Assembly (NCBI RefSeq): GCF_030410045.1
Contig: NZ_JAUFRA010000004.1
Coordinates: 349,528 to 413,527 of the forward strand
Reading direction: 5' to 3'
Length of the DNA: 64,000 nt
Source: Marivivens donghaensis
GTDB taxonomy: Bacteria; Pseudomonadota; Alphaproteobacteria; Rhodobacterales; Rhodobacteraceae
Below are positions 43,925-52,999 of this stretch, piece by piece. The notes beneath the pieces were generated by a model. It did not search any database. It had not been told where the DNA came from and worked only from the letters and a program-made list of their open reading frames with translations. The translations under genes were made by a program, and so were the position numbers. Position 1 is the stretch's first letter. Every line of letters starts with the position of its first letter.

Positions 43925-44941
43925 ATGAAATTCATGAAATACGCGGTATCTGCCGCTGCTTTGGCTGTTGCTGCAAACGCTGCTTACGCTGACCCGATGG
44001 GCTGTGATGAAGGCGAGATCGTCGTCAAATTCGCGCACGTGACCAACACCGACAAGCACCCCAAGGGGATCGCTGCGAGCCTGCTCCAGTCGCGTGTAAA
44101 CGCTGAGATGGACGGCACCATGTGCGTCGAAGTTTACCCGAACTCGACCCTCTACAACGATGACCAAGTTCTCGAAGCAATGCTTCAGGGTGACGTTCAG
44201 CTCGCAGCACCGTCGCTGTCGAAGTTCGAAACCTTCACCAAGCAATTCCGCATCTTCGACCTTCCGTTCATGTTCGTGAACATCGAAGCTGTTGACGCGT
44301 TCCAGTCGTCTGACACTGGTCAGGCAATGCTCGACTCCATGCAGCGCCGCGGCCTGCAGGGTCTGGGCTTCTGGCACAACGGTCTGAAGCAGTTCTCGGC
44401 GAACGTTCCGCTGATCGCCCCAGAGGACGCAGCTGGCCTGAAATTCCGCGTTCAGACCTCGGACGTTCTGGTTGCTCAGATGGAAGCGCTGAACGCGTCT
44501 CCGCAGCCGATGGCATTCTCCGAAGTTTACGGCGCTCTGCAAACCGGCGTTGTTGACGGTCAAGAGAACACCTGGTCGAACGTTTACGGTCAGAAGTTCT
44601 TTGAGGTTCAGGACGGCACCACTGAAACCAACCACGGTGTTCTCGACTACCTCGTTGTGGCTTCGGTTGACTGGCTCGACAGCCTTGATCCGGCAACCCG
44701 TGATCAGTTCATGACCATCTTTAACGAAGTGACCACCGAGCGTAACGCTGCTGTTGGCCAAGTCGACGCAGAAGCACGTCAGGCGATCCTCGATGCTGGC
44801 GGCGAAATCCGCGTTCTGACACCTGAACAGCGTCAGGCTTGGGTTGATGCGATGCAGCCGGTTTGGGCGAAGTTCCTTGAGGACGTAGGCCAAGAAAACA
44901 TCGACGCTGCACAGGCATTCAACGCACAGTTCGGCGGCTAA
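43925..44941 (+). CDS. dctP: TRAP transporter C4-dicarboxylate-binding protein
   Basis: A 338-residue periplasmic receptor. Signal peptide of about 22 residues ends AYA before DPMGCDEG. Family blocks: VKFAHVTNTDKHPKGIA, EVYPNSTLYNDDQ, GLGFWHNGLKQFSAN, GLKFRVQTSDVLV with the carboxylate-binding arginine, and TGVVDGQENTWSN. The start at 43925 follows GGGAGGAAC. It feeds DctQM and is regulated by DctBD. Confidence 0.94.
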   Translation: MKFMKYAVSAAALAVAANAAYADPMGCDEGEIVVKFAHVTNTDKHPKGIAASLLQSRVNAEMDGTMCVEVYPNSTLYNDDQVLEAMLQGDVQLAAPSLSKFETFTKQFRIFDLPFMFVNIEAVDAFQSSDTGQAMLDSMQRRGLQGLGFWHNGLKQFSANVPLIAPEDAAGLKFRVQTSDVLVAQMEALNASPQPMAFSEVYGALQTGVVDGQENTWSNVYGQKFFEVQDGTTETNHGVLDYLVVASVDWLDSLDPATRDQFMTIFNEVTTERNAAVGQVDAEARQAILDAGGEIRVLTPEQRQAWVDAMQPVWAKFLEDVGQENIDAAQAFNAQFGG

Positions 44942-44977
44942 TCTATCTGGGCTGGCTTTGGCTGGCCCAACTCTATC

Positions 44978-45008
44978 GGCGGGCGCTGCACTGGTGCCCG
45001 CCTTTTTT
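44978..45008 (+). terminator. Intercistronic hairpin/attenuator between dctP and dctQ
   Basis: GGCGGGC ... GCCCGCC stem with an 11-base loop and a run of six T. Placed after the receptor gene and before the membrane genes, it would allow more receptor than permease. Confidence 0.8.
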
Positions 45009-45033
45009 ACATCCAATGGTGTAGGGGACTGTC

Positions 45034-45714
45034 ATGGCGACAAAATATGTGCCCAAGGGGCCCGTATCGCGGGCAATCCACGAATTCGAAGAGACCTTTA
45101 TCGCGCTCCTCTTGGGGCTGATGACATTGGTGACTTTTGCGAACGTGGTGCTGCGATATGCATTTAACTCTCAGTTGATCTGGGGGCTTGAGCTGGTTTT
45201 GATCCTGTTTGCGTGGCTTGTGTTGTTTGGCATCAGCTATGGTTTCAAGGTGACGATGCATTTGGGCGTGGACGCTATTTTGGCGATCGTGAACCCGCGT
45301 GTTCGGTTCGTTATGTCGTTGGCGGCGGCTCTGATCACCTTGGCGTATATGCTGCTCTTGCTCAAAGGGGCTTGGGATTACTGGGCGCCGTTTGCGGGCT
45401 TTGACGCGACGAGTGGGCGTTGGTTCCCTACAGGGTTCGAAAACACCCGCGATCAGGGCTGGTATGAAACCGAGCAGATCCCGATCCCGTTCCTGCAAGG
45501 CTGGCTGGAAAACACCTTTAACGTAGGCGAACCCTACGAAAAGATGCCCCGCCTTGTTCCGTATTTCATTCTGCCGTTCGGCGCATTCCTGATGGTTGTT
45601 CGTGTGATCGAAGCCACCCTGCGTCTGATCAAGGCCGGTGACGGTTCGCTGATCGTCAGCCACGAAGCCGAGGATGCCGTCGAAGAAGTCGCGGCCCTCA
45701 ACAAGGAGAACTGA
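45034..45714 (+). CDS. dctQ: TRAP transporter small permease subunit DctQ
   Basis: A 226-residue inner-membrane protein with four transmembrane helices (about 28-48, 58-78, 100-120, 176-196). The loop between helices 3 and 4 is long (about 50 residues, rich in Trp/Glu). It starts with MATKYVPKG, and ends four bases before dctM. Confidence 0.92.
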   Translation: MATKYVPKGPVSRAIHEFEETFIALLLGLMTLVTFANVVLRYAFNSQLIWGLELVLILFAWLVLFGISYGFKVTMHLGVDAILAIVNPRVRFVMSLAAALITLAYMLLLLKGAWDYWAPFAGFDATSGRWFPTGFENTRDQGWYETEQIPIPFLQGWLENTFNVGEPYEKMPRLVPYFILPFGAFLMVVRVIEATLRLIKAGDGSLIVSHEAEDAVEEVAALNKEN

Positions 45715-45718
45715 TCCG

Positions 45719-47140
45719 ATGACCGTCGCACTCCTCTTTTTGATGATCGTCGGGCTGTTGCTCTTGGGCGCACCGATTGCGGTGTCGCTGGGCTTCTCGT
45801 CGATCCTGTTCCTGCTGTTCTTCTCTGAGACCTCGCTCGCCTCTGTGGCGCAGTCGATGTATCAGGCGATGGCGGGGCACTATACGCTCTTGGCGATCCC
45901 GTTCTTCATCCTCGCATCGTCGTTCATGTCGACGGGTGGCGTGGCAAAGCGCATCATCCGTTTCTCGGTTGCTTGCGTGGGTCACATGCAGGGCGGTCTG
46001 GCGATTGCGGGCGTCTTCGCCTGTATGATGTTCGCGGCTCTGTCGGGCTCTTCGCCTGCGACCGTGGTTGCGATTGGTTCCATCGTGATCGCAGCGATGC
46101 GTCAGGTTGGCTACACCAAGGAATTCGCGGCAGGCGTGATCTGTAACGCAGGCACCTTGGGCATCCTGATCCCGCCGTCGATCGTTATGGTGGTTTACGC
46201 CTCTGCGACCGACGTATCGGTTGGTCGTATGTTCCTCGCTGGTGTGATCCCGGGCATTTTGGCTGGCGTCATGCTCATGGTCACCATCTACGTCATGGCG
46301 CGTGTGAAAAACATGCCCAAGGGCGAATGGCAGGGCTGGGGCGAGATCGGCGCGTCGTTCAAAGATGCGCTCTGGGGTCTGTTGCTGATCGTGATCATTA
46401 TGGGCGGTATCTATGGCCACCCGTGGATCCGCTTTGAAGAAGGGGCGAGCCTGTTCTACTGGAAAGGTGGCGCGTTCACCCCGACCGAGGCTGCTGCCGT
46501 TGCTGCGATCTATTCGTTCATCGTTGCGACCTTTATCTACCGCGACATGGGCCCTCTGGCGGACGAAAACGGTGCGATCCCGCTTTGGAAGAAACCGCAA
46601 GCTTTGGTCACGGCGTTCTTTCACAAGGACACCCGCCGCACCTTGCTCGACTCCGGTAAGCTGACCATCACATTGATGTTCATCATCGCGAACGCACTGA
46701 TCCTGAAACACGTTCTGACCGACGAACAAATCCCGCAGCATATCGCGGGGATGATGCTCGACGCTGGCTTTGGCCCGATCATGTTCCTGATCATGGTGAA
46801 CGTGATCTTGCTGATCGGTGGTCAGTTCATGGAGCCGTCGGGTCTGATCGTGATCGTTGCGCCGCTGGTGTTCCCGATTGCGATGGAGCTGGGCATCGAC
46901 CCGATCCACCTCGGTATCATCATGGTCGTGAACATGGAGATCGGTATGATCACCCCTCCCGTTGGTCTGAACCTCTTTGTGACCTCGGGCGTGGCAGGGA
47001 TGCCGATGATGAAAGTGGTCAAGGCAGCACTGCCGTTCCTCGCTGTGCTCTTTGTCTTCTTGATCCTGATCACCTACGTCCCTTGGATTTCGACGGTCTT
47101 GCCGACCAGTCTGATGGGACCAGAGATTGTGGTCCGCTAA
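45719..47140 (+). CDS. dctM: TRAP transporter large permease subunit DctM
   Basis: A 473-residue polytopic permease that uses the sodium or proton gradient for C4-dicarboxylate uptake. Blocks: GAPIAVSLGFSS, LAIPFFILASSFM, AALSGSSPATVVAIGS, GTLGILIPPSIVMVVYA, and NMEIGMITPPVGLNLFV. The start at 45719 follows AAGGAG and lies inside the dctQ stop region. Followed by a strong terminator. Confidence 0.95.
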   Translation: MTVALLFLMIVGLLLLGAPIAVSLGFSSILFLLFFSETSLASVAQSMYQAMAGHYTLLAIPFFILASSFMSTGGVAKRIIRFSVACVGHMQGGLAIAGVFACMMFAALSGSSPATVVAIGSIVIAAMRQVGYTKEFAAGVICNAGTLGILIPPSIVMVVYASATDVSVGRMFLAGVIPGILAGVMLMVTIYVMARVKNMPKGEWQGWGEIGASFKDALWGLLLIVIIMGGIYGHPWIRFEEGASLFYWKGGAFTPTEAAAVAAIYSFIVATFIYRDMGPLADENGAIPLWKKPQALVTAFFHKDTRRTLLDSGKLTITLMFIIANALILKHVLTDEQIPQHIAGMMLDAGFGPIMFLIMVNVILLIGGQFMEPSGLIVIVAPLVFPIAMELGIDPIHLGIIMVVNMEIGMITPPVGLNLFVTSGVAGMPMMKVVKAALPFLAVLFVFLILITYVPWISTVLPTSLMGPEIVVR

Positions 47141-47146
47141 AACCAC

Positions 47147-47175
47147 AAACGGCGCCTCTCGGGGCGCCGTTTTTC
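47147..47175 (+). terminator. Rho-independent terminator after dctM
   Basis: ACGGCGCC-TCTCGG-GGCGCCGT stem followed by TTTT, immediately after the dctM stop and before convergent tpiA. Confidence 0.88.
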
Positions 47176-47194
47176 ATTGGATGGGGTAGGGGAA

Positions 47195-47944
47195 TTAAAC
47201 GGCAGCTTCGAGCGCGTCGATGATCCCGCCAAAGTCTGCGGCCTTGAGGCTCGCGCCACCGACTAAGGCACCGTCCACATCCTGAACCGCGAAAATCTCT
47301 GCTGCATTCGAAGGTTTTACAGAACCACCGTAAAGCACGCGGAACGCATTGCCCGCATCGCCAAACCGTTTCACCAGTTCCGCACGGATAAAGCCGTGCA
47401 CTTCGGCGATTTGGTCGAGGGTCGGAACCTTGCCCGTGCCAATCGCCCAAACGGGTTCGTAAGCGATCACGGTATTCGCACCTGTCGCGGCATCGGGGGT
47501 CGATCCAGAGAGTTGCGTGCCGACCACATCAAGCGTCTTACCGCCTTCGCGTTCGTCGAGCGTTTCACCGATACAGATCACAACGATCAGGCCAGCGGCA
47601 ATCGCGGCTTCTGATTTTGCCAGAACGATGGCGTCTGTTTCACCGTGATCGGTGCGGCGCTCAGAGTGGCCGAGGATCACGTGAGATGCGCCTGCATCAA
47701 TCAGCATCTCGGCAGAAATATCGCCTGTATGGGCGCCGTTCGATTTTGCGTGGCAATCCTGACCACCAACCGTAATCGCGCTGCCCTTCGCCGTGTCCGC
47801 CATACGCGCAACAAGCGTAGCCGGCGGGCAGAGGAGGAGGTCCACTTTGGGCGCAGGGTAGGCCGCAACGAGGGCGGTGACCTCAGCCAGGCTGCCTCCG
47901 GTTCCGTTCATTTTCCAGTTTCCGGCGGCGAGTTTGCGGCGCAT
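47195..47944 (-). CDS. tpiA: Triosephosphate isomerase
   Basis: 249 residues; interconverts dihydroxyacetone phosphate and glyceraldehyde-3-phosphate. Lys11 in AAGNWKMNG, the catalytic His in VILGHSERR, the catalytic Glu in AYEPVWAIGTG, and the phosphate loops YGGSVKPSNA and GALVGGASL. The start at 47944 (MRRKLAAGN) was chosen over 48022. Confidence 0.96.
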   Translation of the reverse strand: MRRKLAAGNWKMNGTGGSLAEVTALVAAYPAPKVDLLLCPPATLVARMADTAKGSAITVGGQDCHAKSNGAHTGDISAEMLIDAGASHVILGHSERRTDHGETDAIVLAKSEAAIAAGLIVVICIGETLDEREGGKTLDVVGTQLSGSTPDAATGANTVIAYEPVWAIGTGKVPTLDQIAEVHGFIRAELVKRFGDAGNAFRVLYGGSVKPSNAAEIFAVQDVDGALVGGASLKAADFGGIIDALEAAV

Positions 47945-48061
47945 GGGGGTCTCCTCAAATATGGTTGAACTAGGGTTAGCAACTGCCGCGAGAATGGAAA
48001 AGCCCTTGCGTTCGCTGGCCATATCTTAAAAAACGCGCCCCAACGTAAACCGGAGAGTGCT

Positions 48062-48979
48062 ATGATCCCGCGTATTGACGCCGCAGCCTTGATCGATCCC
48101 ACACACGAGGGCCATGCAAAGGCCATCGCGGATGTGCGAGTAGGTGCGTCGGATGTCGGGTTCCTGACCATCTACAACACACCGATTTCAGGTGATCGCG
48201 TGCGTGAGGTCATCGAAGGCTACCGCCAGTTTTTCCATCTGCCTGCCGCGGCCAAAGAAGCGGTGGATATGGCAAAAACGGGGTCGAACCGTGGATGGGG
48301 GGCGGCTGGGTCTGAACAGGTCGATCCTGATGCGAACCCTGACTACAAACAGGTGTTCGACTGTGGTTTGGAATTGCCTGCGGGTGATCCTCTGTCCGAG
48401 GTGTCGGCCTATGCGCCGAACCAGTGGCCCGAAACGCCCGCTGATTTTGCCGATCTTCTGCGCGGCTATTACCGCGATGCGACGAGTTTTGCCCTTGATT
48501 TACTGAAATCGGTTGCTGGTGCGATTGGCGAAGATCGGGATTATTTCACCGATAAATTCTCCACCCCAATGGCTCTGTTGCGCGGGAATTTCTATCCAGA
48601 GCGGCCCGAGTGGGCGACCGAAAAGGATTTTGGCATCGGCACACATACGGATTATGGCTGCCTGACGCTCCTTGCCACGGACGGGTCGGATGGGTTGGAG
48701 GTGCGTCAGCGCGGTGGTGGTTGGATCGCGGTCAGCGCTGAGCCCGGTGATTTCATCATCAACTTTGGTGAGATGCTAGAAATGTGGACCGATGGTCGTG
48801 TTGTTGCGACCCCGCACCGTGTGGTTGGTCAGGATCATGAACGGATTTCGGTGCCGTTGTTCTTTAACCCGAACCACGACACCAATGTTGCGCCGATTGG
48901 GTCAGGCAAAGTGATCCGTGCCGTTGATCATTTGCAGAAACGGTTCGATGAAACCTACCTGCACCTAAAGCGCGCGTAG
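48062..48979 (+). CDS. 2-oxoglutarate/Fe(II)-dependent oxygenase (IPNS-like)
   Basis: A 305-residue jelly-roll oxygenase. Iron ligands HTDYG (H and D) and TPHRV (H), with the 2-oxoglutarate-binding ERISVP (R-x-S). The N-terminal domain is of the isopenicillin-N-synthase/flavanone type (PRIDAAALIDP). Substrate unknown. Divergent from tpiA, convergent with the TfoX gene (15-base overlap). Confidence 0.87.
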   Translation: MIPRIDAAALIDPTHEGHAKAIADVRVGASDVGFLTIYNTPISGDRVREVIEGYRQFFHLPAAAKEAVDMAKTGSNRGWGAAGSEQVDPDANPDYKQVFDCGLELPAGDPLSEVSAYAPNQWPETPADFADLLRGYYRDATSFALDLLKSVAGAIGEDRDYFTDKFSTPMALLRGNFYPERPEWATEKDFGIGTHTDYGCLTLLATDGSDGLEVRQRGGGWIAVSAEPGDFIINFGEMLEMWTDGRVVATPHRVVGQDHERISVPLFFNPNHDTNVAPIGSGKVIRAVDHLQKRFDETYLHLKRA

Positions 48980-49276
48980 GGCGCGGCGACCCCAGTCAGA
49001 GGCAAGATCTGGATCGTCCAGCGCGTCATCGGGCAGGGTCCAGTAATTCATTTCGCGGCCATCTTCGGTGCGGAACTTTTCTGAACCTTCCGCGGCAAGA
49101 GTTTCGGCAAAGTCGCCAGAGGCCTTGAGGTAATAGCGACCTTCGGCATTGATGATCGCGAAAATCTGGCCGTCCGCATAGATCGACAGCCCACCCATCA
49201 TTTTCCGATGCGTGATTTTTCCGACGCCCGCGTAGAGTTCGTGAGCGAATGCGATATCCTCGTCAGAAATGCTCAT
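48965..49276 (-). CDS. TfoX/Sxy N-terminal domain protein
   Basis: A 103-residue single-domain protein with FAHELYAGVGKITHRKMMGGLSIY, the TfoX_N signature. Unlike competence regulator TfoX it lacks the C-terminal half. It overlaps the upstream SufA-like gene by four bases, so the pair is co-translated. Role unknown. Confidence 0.85.
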   Translation of the reverse strand: MSISDEDIAFAHELYAGVGKITHRKMMGGLSIYADGQIFAIINAEGRYYLKASGDFAETLAAEGSEKFRTEDGREMNYWTLPDDALDDPDLASDWGRRALRAL

Positions 49277-49638
49277 TCCGATTGCGTGAGGTTTTCGTCG
49301 AATTTGATCGACTCGCCGCAGCCGCAGGCATCCACAACGTTCGGGTTTTTGAATTTGAACCCAGATTCGAGGAGCGAGACCTCGTAGTCGATCTCTGTCC
49401 CAAAGAGGAACATCTGCGCCATCGGTGCGATCATGACACGGGCGCCGCCCTGTTCGACGACCTCGTCGAGCGGGTTCACCTCGTCCACGTAGTCCATGGT
49501 GTATTCCATGCCCGCGCAGCCGCCCTTTTTAACGCCAATGCGCAGCCCTTGATGCCCATCCTTGACCATCAGTTTCGCGATTTGCGCCGCAGCGCGGTCG
49601 GTAATGGTTACGGCCTGTTTGCCAGGAATGCCGAACAT
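49273..49638 (-). CDS. sufA: A-type iron-sulfur carrier (SufA/IscA family)
   Basis: A 121-residue protein. Cluster cysteines are in KKGGCAGMEY and the C-terminal CGCG. LLESGFKFKNPNVVDACGCGE is the family ending. Belongs to a SufT-SufA-TfoX run rather than to a full suf operon in this window. Confidence 0.9.
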   Translation of the reverse strand: MFGIPGKQAVTITDRAAAQIAKLMVKDGHQGLRIGVKKGGCAGMEYTMDYVDEVNPLDEVVEQGGARVMIAPMAQMFLFGTEIDYEVSLLESGFKFKNPNVVDACGCGESIKFDENLTQSE

Positions 49639-49674
49639 CGGTCTCTCCTTGCCCCTTGCAGCGGGGCGGTCAGC

Positions 49675-50037
49675 TTACATAAAGCCCAGTTCGAGACGGG
49701 CCTCGTCGCTCATCATGTCCATGCCCCACTGGGGTTCCCATGTCAGTTCCACGTCGACGGATTTAACGCCAGCCACGGGGCTGATCGCGTCGTAGAGCCA
49801 ACCGGGCATCTCGCCTGCCACAGGGCAGCCGGGGGCGGTGAGGGTCATGATGATCTTAACATCATTTTCGTCATTAATCTTGATCGTATAGACCAGACCA
49901 AGATCAAAGATATTCACTGGAATTTCGGGGTCAAACACGGTGCGGCACGCCTCTACCACGCCGTCATAAAGCGGGTGATCAGTTGTCGATGGTTCGATCA
50001 GCGGTGTGCCTTCGAGTTTGGCTTGAGAGTCAGTCAT
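49675..50037 (-). CDS. sufT: SufT-like DUF59/MIP18-family Fe-S assembly protein
   Basis: A 120-residue protein with DPEIPVNIFDLGLVYTI, TAPGCPVAGEMP (the reactive Cys) and VELTWEPQWGMDMMS, the DUF59 signature. It aids Fe-S cluster maturation. The start at 50037 was chosen over 50064. It lies 36 bases before sufA. Confidence 0.9.
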   Translation of the reverse strand: MTDSQAKLEGTPLIEPSTTDHPLYDGVVEACRTVFDPEIPVNIFDLGLVYTIKINDENDVKIIMTLTAPGCPVAGEMPGWLYDAISPVAGVKSVDVELTWEPQWGMDMMSDEARLELGFM

Positions 50038-50243
50038 GTCACGGCCCTGTAAATTCCTGACCATTCATATAGGTTTTAATCCCGTCAGGGTAAAGACCAG
50101 CAATGCGCCGTTATTGTTTCTGTGGTAGCAATAAATTTCGCGCCAGAGTAGCATTGTGAAATAGATCGCTACAACTTTTTGAGATTCTCCCCATTTCCGC
50201 CACAACTTATTGGTAAATATTAACCACTGGTGAGGGTAGAGAT

Positions 50244-50771
50244 ATGTTTGCATGGTCTTTCGACGGGTTTGTGTCGCGACATGGAATTGCTGGGGCTCTT
50301 CGTCAGCTCCAGATGCAACGCTTTGGTGATTTTGACGATATCGCTCGTTTTGCTGGGATGTCTTCGCATCGTGCGGCGGCGAGCGTGTATTTATGTTGGG
50401 AAAACGAAGTCGTCGTTATCGGTGGCTACAACCTCAAACGCAGTCAAGTTCGTCGCACCGTTCCCGACTACGATTTCAAAGATGGTTTCGCGGAATACGA
50501 AGATGCGATTTGTCAGTTAAAATTGGGGAACAACTTCAGTGCATTGGCGCCTGATGTTCGTGCGTTGGCGTTGTGTGAGATGACGTATCAGGGCCAATCG
50601 ATTGGGGGCATAGCGGTGCATTCGCCGCGTGTCCTTGACCCGTTGACGGAAAATCAGCGGACCGTTTTGAAAGACCTTGCGCAGACGGCACAAGAACTGG
50701 TCATCCGTCGGGCACGGTTGAAATTCATCGCCTATCAATTGCATTCCGAACCTGTCTCATACGGAGCGTGA
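50244..50771 (+). CDS. Stand-alone GAF-like domain protein 1
   Basis: A 175-residue protein without signal, membrane or effector segments. An N-terminal helix pair precedes a sheet motif AASVYLCWENEVVVIGGYNL; then a helical region, SIGGIAVHSPR strand, and a long C-terminal helix with ELVIRRARLK. Same pattern as the three others at 50773, 52475 and 53000. Identity among them is low. It follows a 206-base AT-rich gap after sufT, and the second GAF-like gene begins one base after its stop. Function unknown; a small-molecule sensor is a guess. Confidence 0.72.
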   Translation: MFAWSFDGFVSRHGIAGALRQLQMQRFGDFDDIARFAGMSSHRAAASVYLCWENEVVVIGGYNLKRSQVRRTVPDYDFKDGFAEYEDAICQLKLGNNFSALAPDVRALALCEMTYQGQSIGGIAVHSPRVLDPLTENQRTVLKDLAQTAQELVIRRARLKFIAYQLHSEPVSYGA

Positions 50772-50772
50772 C

Positions 50773-51285
50773 ATGCCGAGAACCCGTATCATTACAGCAG
50801 AGAGCACTCGGGCGAAATTGGCCGAATTGGGGATCCAACGGACCGAGAGCTATGATCGTGCCGCTAGGATTGCGACCCTTTCGGTCGATGGCGATCACGG
50901 CGCGATTTGGCTGTATCTGCCCGATAACGAGGACATGATGATAGGTGGGCATAAGGTTCCGAGCGATGTTGTGATGCTCGATCAAACCCGCCTGACCAAT
51001 GCAGAGAAGATATTCCTTTTGGACTTGGACCCAAATGCTCACCCAGATCATCCAATGATCAATGGCGTTGCGGGAAACTGTCGGTCTGTCATGGCAATCC
51101 CATTGGTCGATATGGCCGTGGTGGTTGGTCAAATCACCATCGGGTTTGAGCGGCCAGCCGAAGAGGTCGCCGACGAGGCCGCAGAGATTGCGTCACTCTG
51201 GGCCGAGATCGTAATGTCCAGTTTGGTGGAACATTCGAATATCAAGGCAATGCTGAACGATCTAACCGCGGCCTACAGCGCCTGA
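50773..51285 (+). CDS. Stand-alone GAF-like domain protein 2
   Basis: 170 residues, with the shared pattern: helix, GAIWLYLPDNEDMMIGGHKV, mixed middle, VVVGQITIGFERP, and a C-terminal helix. Starts one base after the stop of GAF protein 1, so the two are co-translated. Precedes tgt by 58 bases on the same strand, possibly as an A-B-tgt operon. No effector domain. Confidence 0.72.
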   Translation: MPRTRIITAESTRAKLAELGIQRTESYDRAARIATLSVDGDHGAIWLYLPDNEDMMIGGHKVPSDVVMLDQTRLTNAEKIFLLDLDPNAHPDHPMINGVAGNCRSVMAIPLVDMAVVVGQITIGFERPAEEVADEAAEIASLWAEIVMSSLVEHSNIKAMLNDLTAAYSA

Positions 51286-51343
51286 TCATCTTTTCATCTG
51301 GCTCGGAACGGCGTATCAGCACACGGTCCGACCGGAGAGAGAT

Positions 51344-52471
51344 ATGACCCGTTTTTCATTCGACCTGAACGCAACTGATGGCAAGGCCCGCACAGGTGTG
51401 ATCCATACGCCGCGCGGTGATATTCGCACACCTGCATTTATGCCCGTTGGTACGGCGGCCACGGTAAAGGCGATGATGCCCGAAAGCGTCGCGGCGACGG
51501 GTGCGGATATCCTTCTGGGCAATACCTACCATTTGATGCTGCGACCGACGGCCGAGCGGATTGATCGTTTGGGCGGGCTGCACAAGTTTATGAACTGGGA
51601 CAAACCGATCCTGACCGATAGCGGCGGGTTTCAGGTGATGTCTCTCGCGGATCTTCGGAAGCTGACCGAAGAGGGCGTAACCTTCCGCAGCCACGTTGAC
51701 GGGTCGAAACATTTCCTGACGCCAGAGCGGTCGATGGAAATCCAAAAACTCCTCGGCTCTGACATTGTGATGTGTTTTGACGAATGTCCTGCGCTGCCTG
51801 CCGATGATCAGCGTGTCGCTGAATCGATGCGCCTTTCGATGCGGTGGGCCCAGCGGAGCCGCGATGCCTTTGGCGACCGTCCAGGGCATGCTCTGTTTGG
51901 GATTATGCAGGGCGGGGTGACGCCGCATCTGCGCGAGGAATCTGCCAAGGCCTTGGTCGATATCGGCTTTGATGGTTATGCCGTGGGCGGACTTGCCGTG
52001 GGTGAGGGGCAGGAGGCCATGTTCGGCGTTCTGGACTATGCGCCTGATTACCTGCCGACCGACAAGCCGCGTTACCTCATGGGCGTTGGTAAACCTGACG
52101 ACATCGTGGGCGCGGTTAAACGCGGGATCGATATGATGGACTGCGTTCTGCCGTCTCGGTCGGGGCGCACGGGGCAGGCTTGGACCCGTCGTGGTCAAGT
52201 GAATATCAAAAACGCCCGCCATCAGGACGATCCGCGCCCGCTCGATGAACATTGCACGTGCCCTGCGTGCCGAAACTACAGCCGCGCTTATCTGCACCAT
52301 GTGTTCCGCGCGGGCGAGATGATTTCGGGGATGCTGCTGACGTGGCACAATTTACATTACTACCAAGAGATCATGGAGGGTATGCGCGACGCGATTGCCG
52401 AGGGTCGCTTTGCCGCCTGGGAAGCCGCGTTCCATGCGCAGCGTGCTGAGGGCGATATTGAACCCGTTTAG
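51344..52471 (+). CDS. tgt: Queuine tRNA-ribosyltransferase
   Basis: Exchanges guanine 34 of GUN-anticodon tRNAs for a queuosine precursor. 375 residues: catalytic Asp in LTDSGGFQVM, FDECPALP, YAVGGLAVGE, MDCVLPSRSGR, and zinc ligands in CTCPACRNYSRAYLHH. Normal length. It lies between two pairs of GAF-like genes, with three bases to the convergent pair's end. Confidence 0.96.
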   Translation: MTRFSFDLNATDGKARTGVIHTPRGDIRTPAFMPVGTAATVKAMMPESVAATGADILLGNTYHLMLRPTAERIDRLGGLHKFMNWDKPILTDSGGFQVMSLADLRKLTEEGVTFRSHVDGSKHFLTPERSMEIQKLLGSDIVMCFDECPALPADDQRVAESMRLSMRWAQRSRDAFGDRPGHALFGIMQGGVTPHLREESAKALVDIGFDGYAVGGLAVGEGQEAMFGVLDYAPDYLPTDKPRYLMGVGKPDDIVGAVKRGIDMMDCVLPSRSGRTGQAWTRRGQVNIKNARHQDDPRPLDEHCTCPACRNYSRAYLHHVFRAGEMISGMLLTWHNLHYYQEIMEGMRDAIAEGRFAAWEAAFHAQRAEGDIEPV

Positions 52472-52474
52472 GGC

Positions 52475-52987
52475 TTATCGCACCACAGCTTGCATTTCAC
52501 CGAGGATCTTGCGGGCATTTGCGCGTCCTCGCAGGACAGAGATCGTCAGGTCGCGCAGAGAGAATAGGGTGTCGACCATTTCGGGCGACGGCTCTCCGAC
52601 GCGGGTTTCGAAGGCCATCGCGACATAGCCCACCTTTTGTTTTTTGTAGGTGATGTCGAGGTAATATCCGCTGCGCATGCTGGCCAATTCGCCGTTGATC
52701 AGCGGGTAATTAATCACTGCAGCCCTTTCTTCAGAGATCGCTTCATAAAAGACCTTCCCGCCGAGATCGCGGTGCAGGAAATGCGGCTCTGGGAGAGGTG
52801 ACGGTGTGTTATGTGATCCAATAAGAATCTGCTCTCCTTTGAGGACAAGCCAGATCGCCGACATATTTGCGCCCGTCGCATAGGCAAACATAGCAGCAAT
52901 GTTGTTAAAGTGTTCGCCCGGACTGATCCCGACTTTAATCAGCTCGTCTTCGCTATCGGCCTTGCTGAGGAGTTCGAGGATGTCCAT
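52475..52987 (-). CDS. Stand-alone GAF-like domain protein 3
   Basis: 170 residues. Shared pattern: N-terminal helix, SAIWLVLKGEQILIGSHNTP, a middle with NYPLINGELASMRSG, KVGYVAMAFETRV strand, and the final helix. Follows protein 4 by 12 bases on the minus strand, a second bicistron. Converges on tgt with a three-base gap. No effector domain. Confidence 0.72.
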   Translation of the reverse strand: MDILELLSKADSEDELIKVGISPGEHFNNIAAMFAYATGANMSAIWLVLKGEQILIGSHNTPSPLPEPHFLHRDLGGKVFYEAISEERAAVINYPLINGELASMRSGYYLDITYKKQKVGYVAMAFETRVGEPSPEMVDTLFSLRDLTISVLRGRANARKILGEMQAVVR

Positions 52988-52999
52988 ATCGGCCCAGTC

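Noticed and set aside
45698..47146. 482-residue ORF on the minus strand
   Set aside because: Antisense shadow of dctM; Asp/His/Arg-rich low-complexity translation, no ribosome site, and dctM is a certain gene.
50207..50224. CtrA box before GAF gene 1
   Set aside because: The half-sites TTAT and TTAAC are nine bases apart, not seven.
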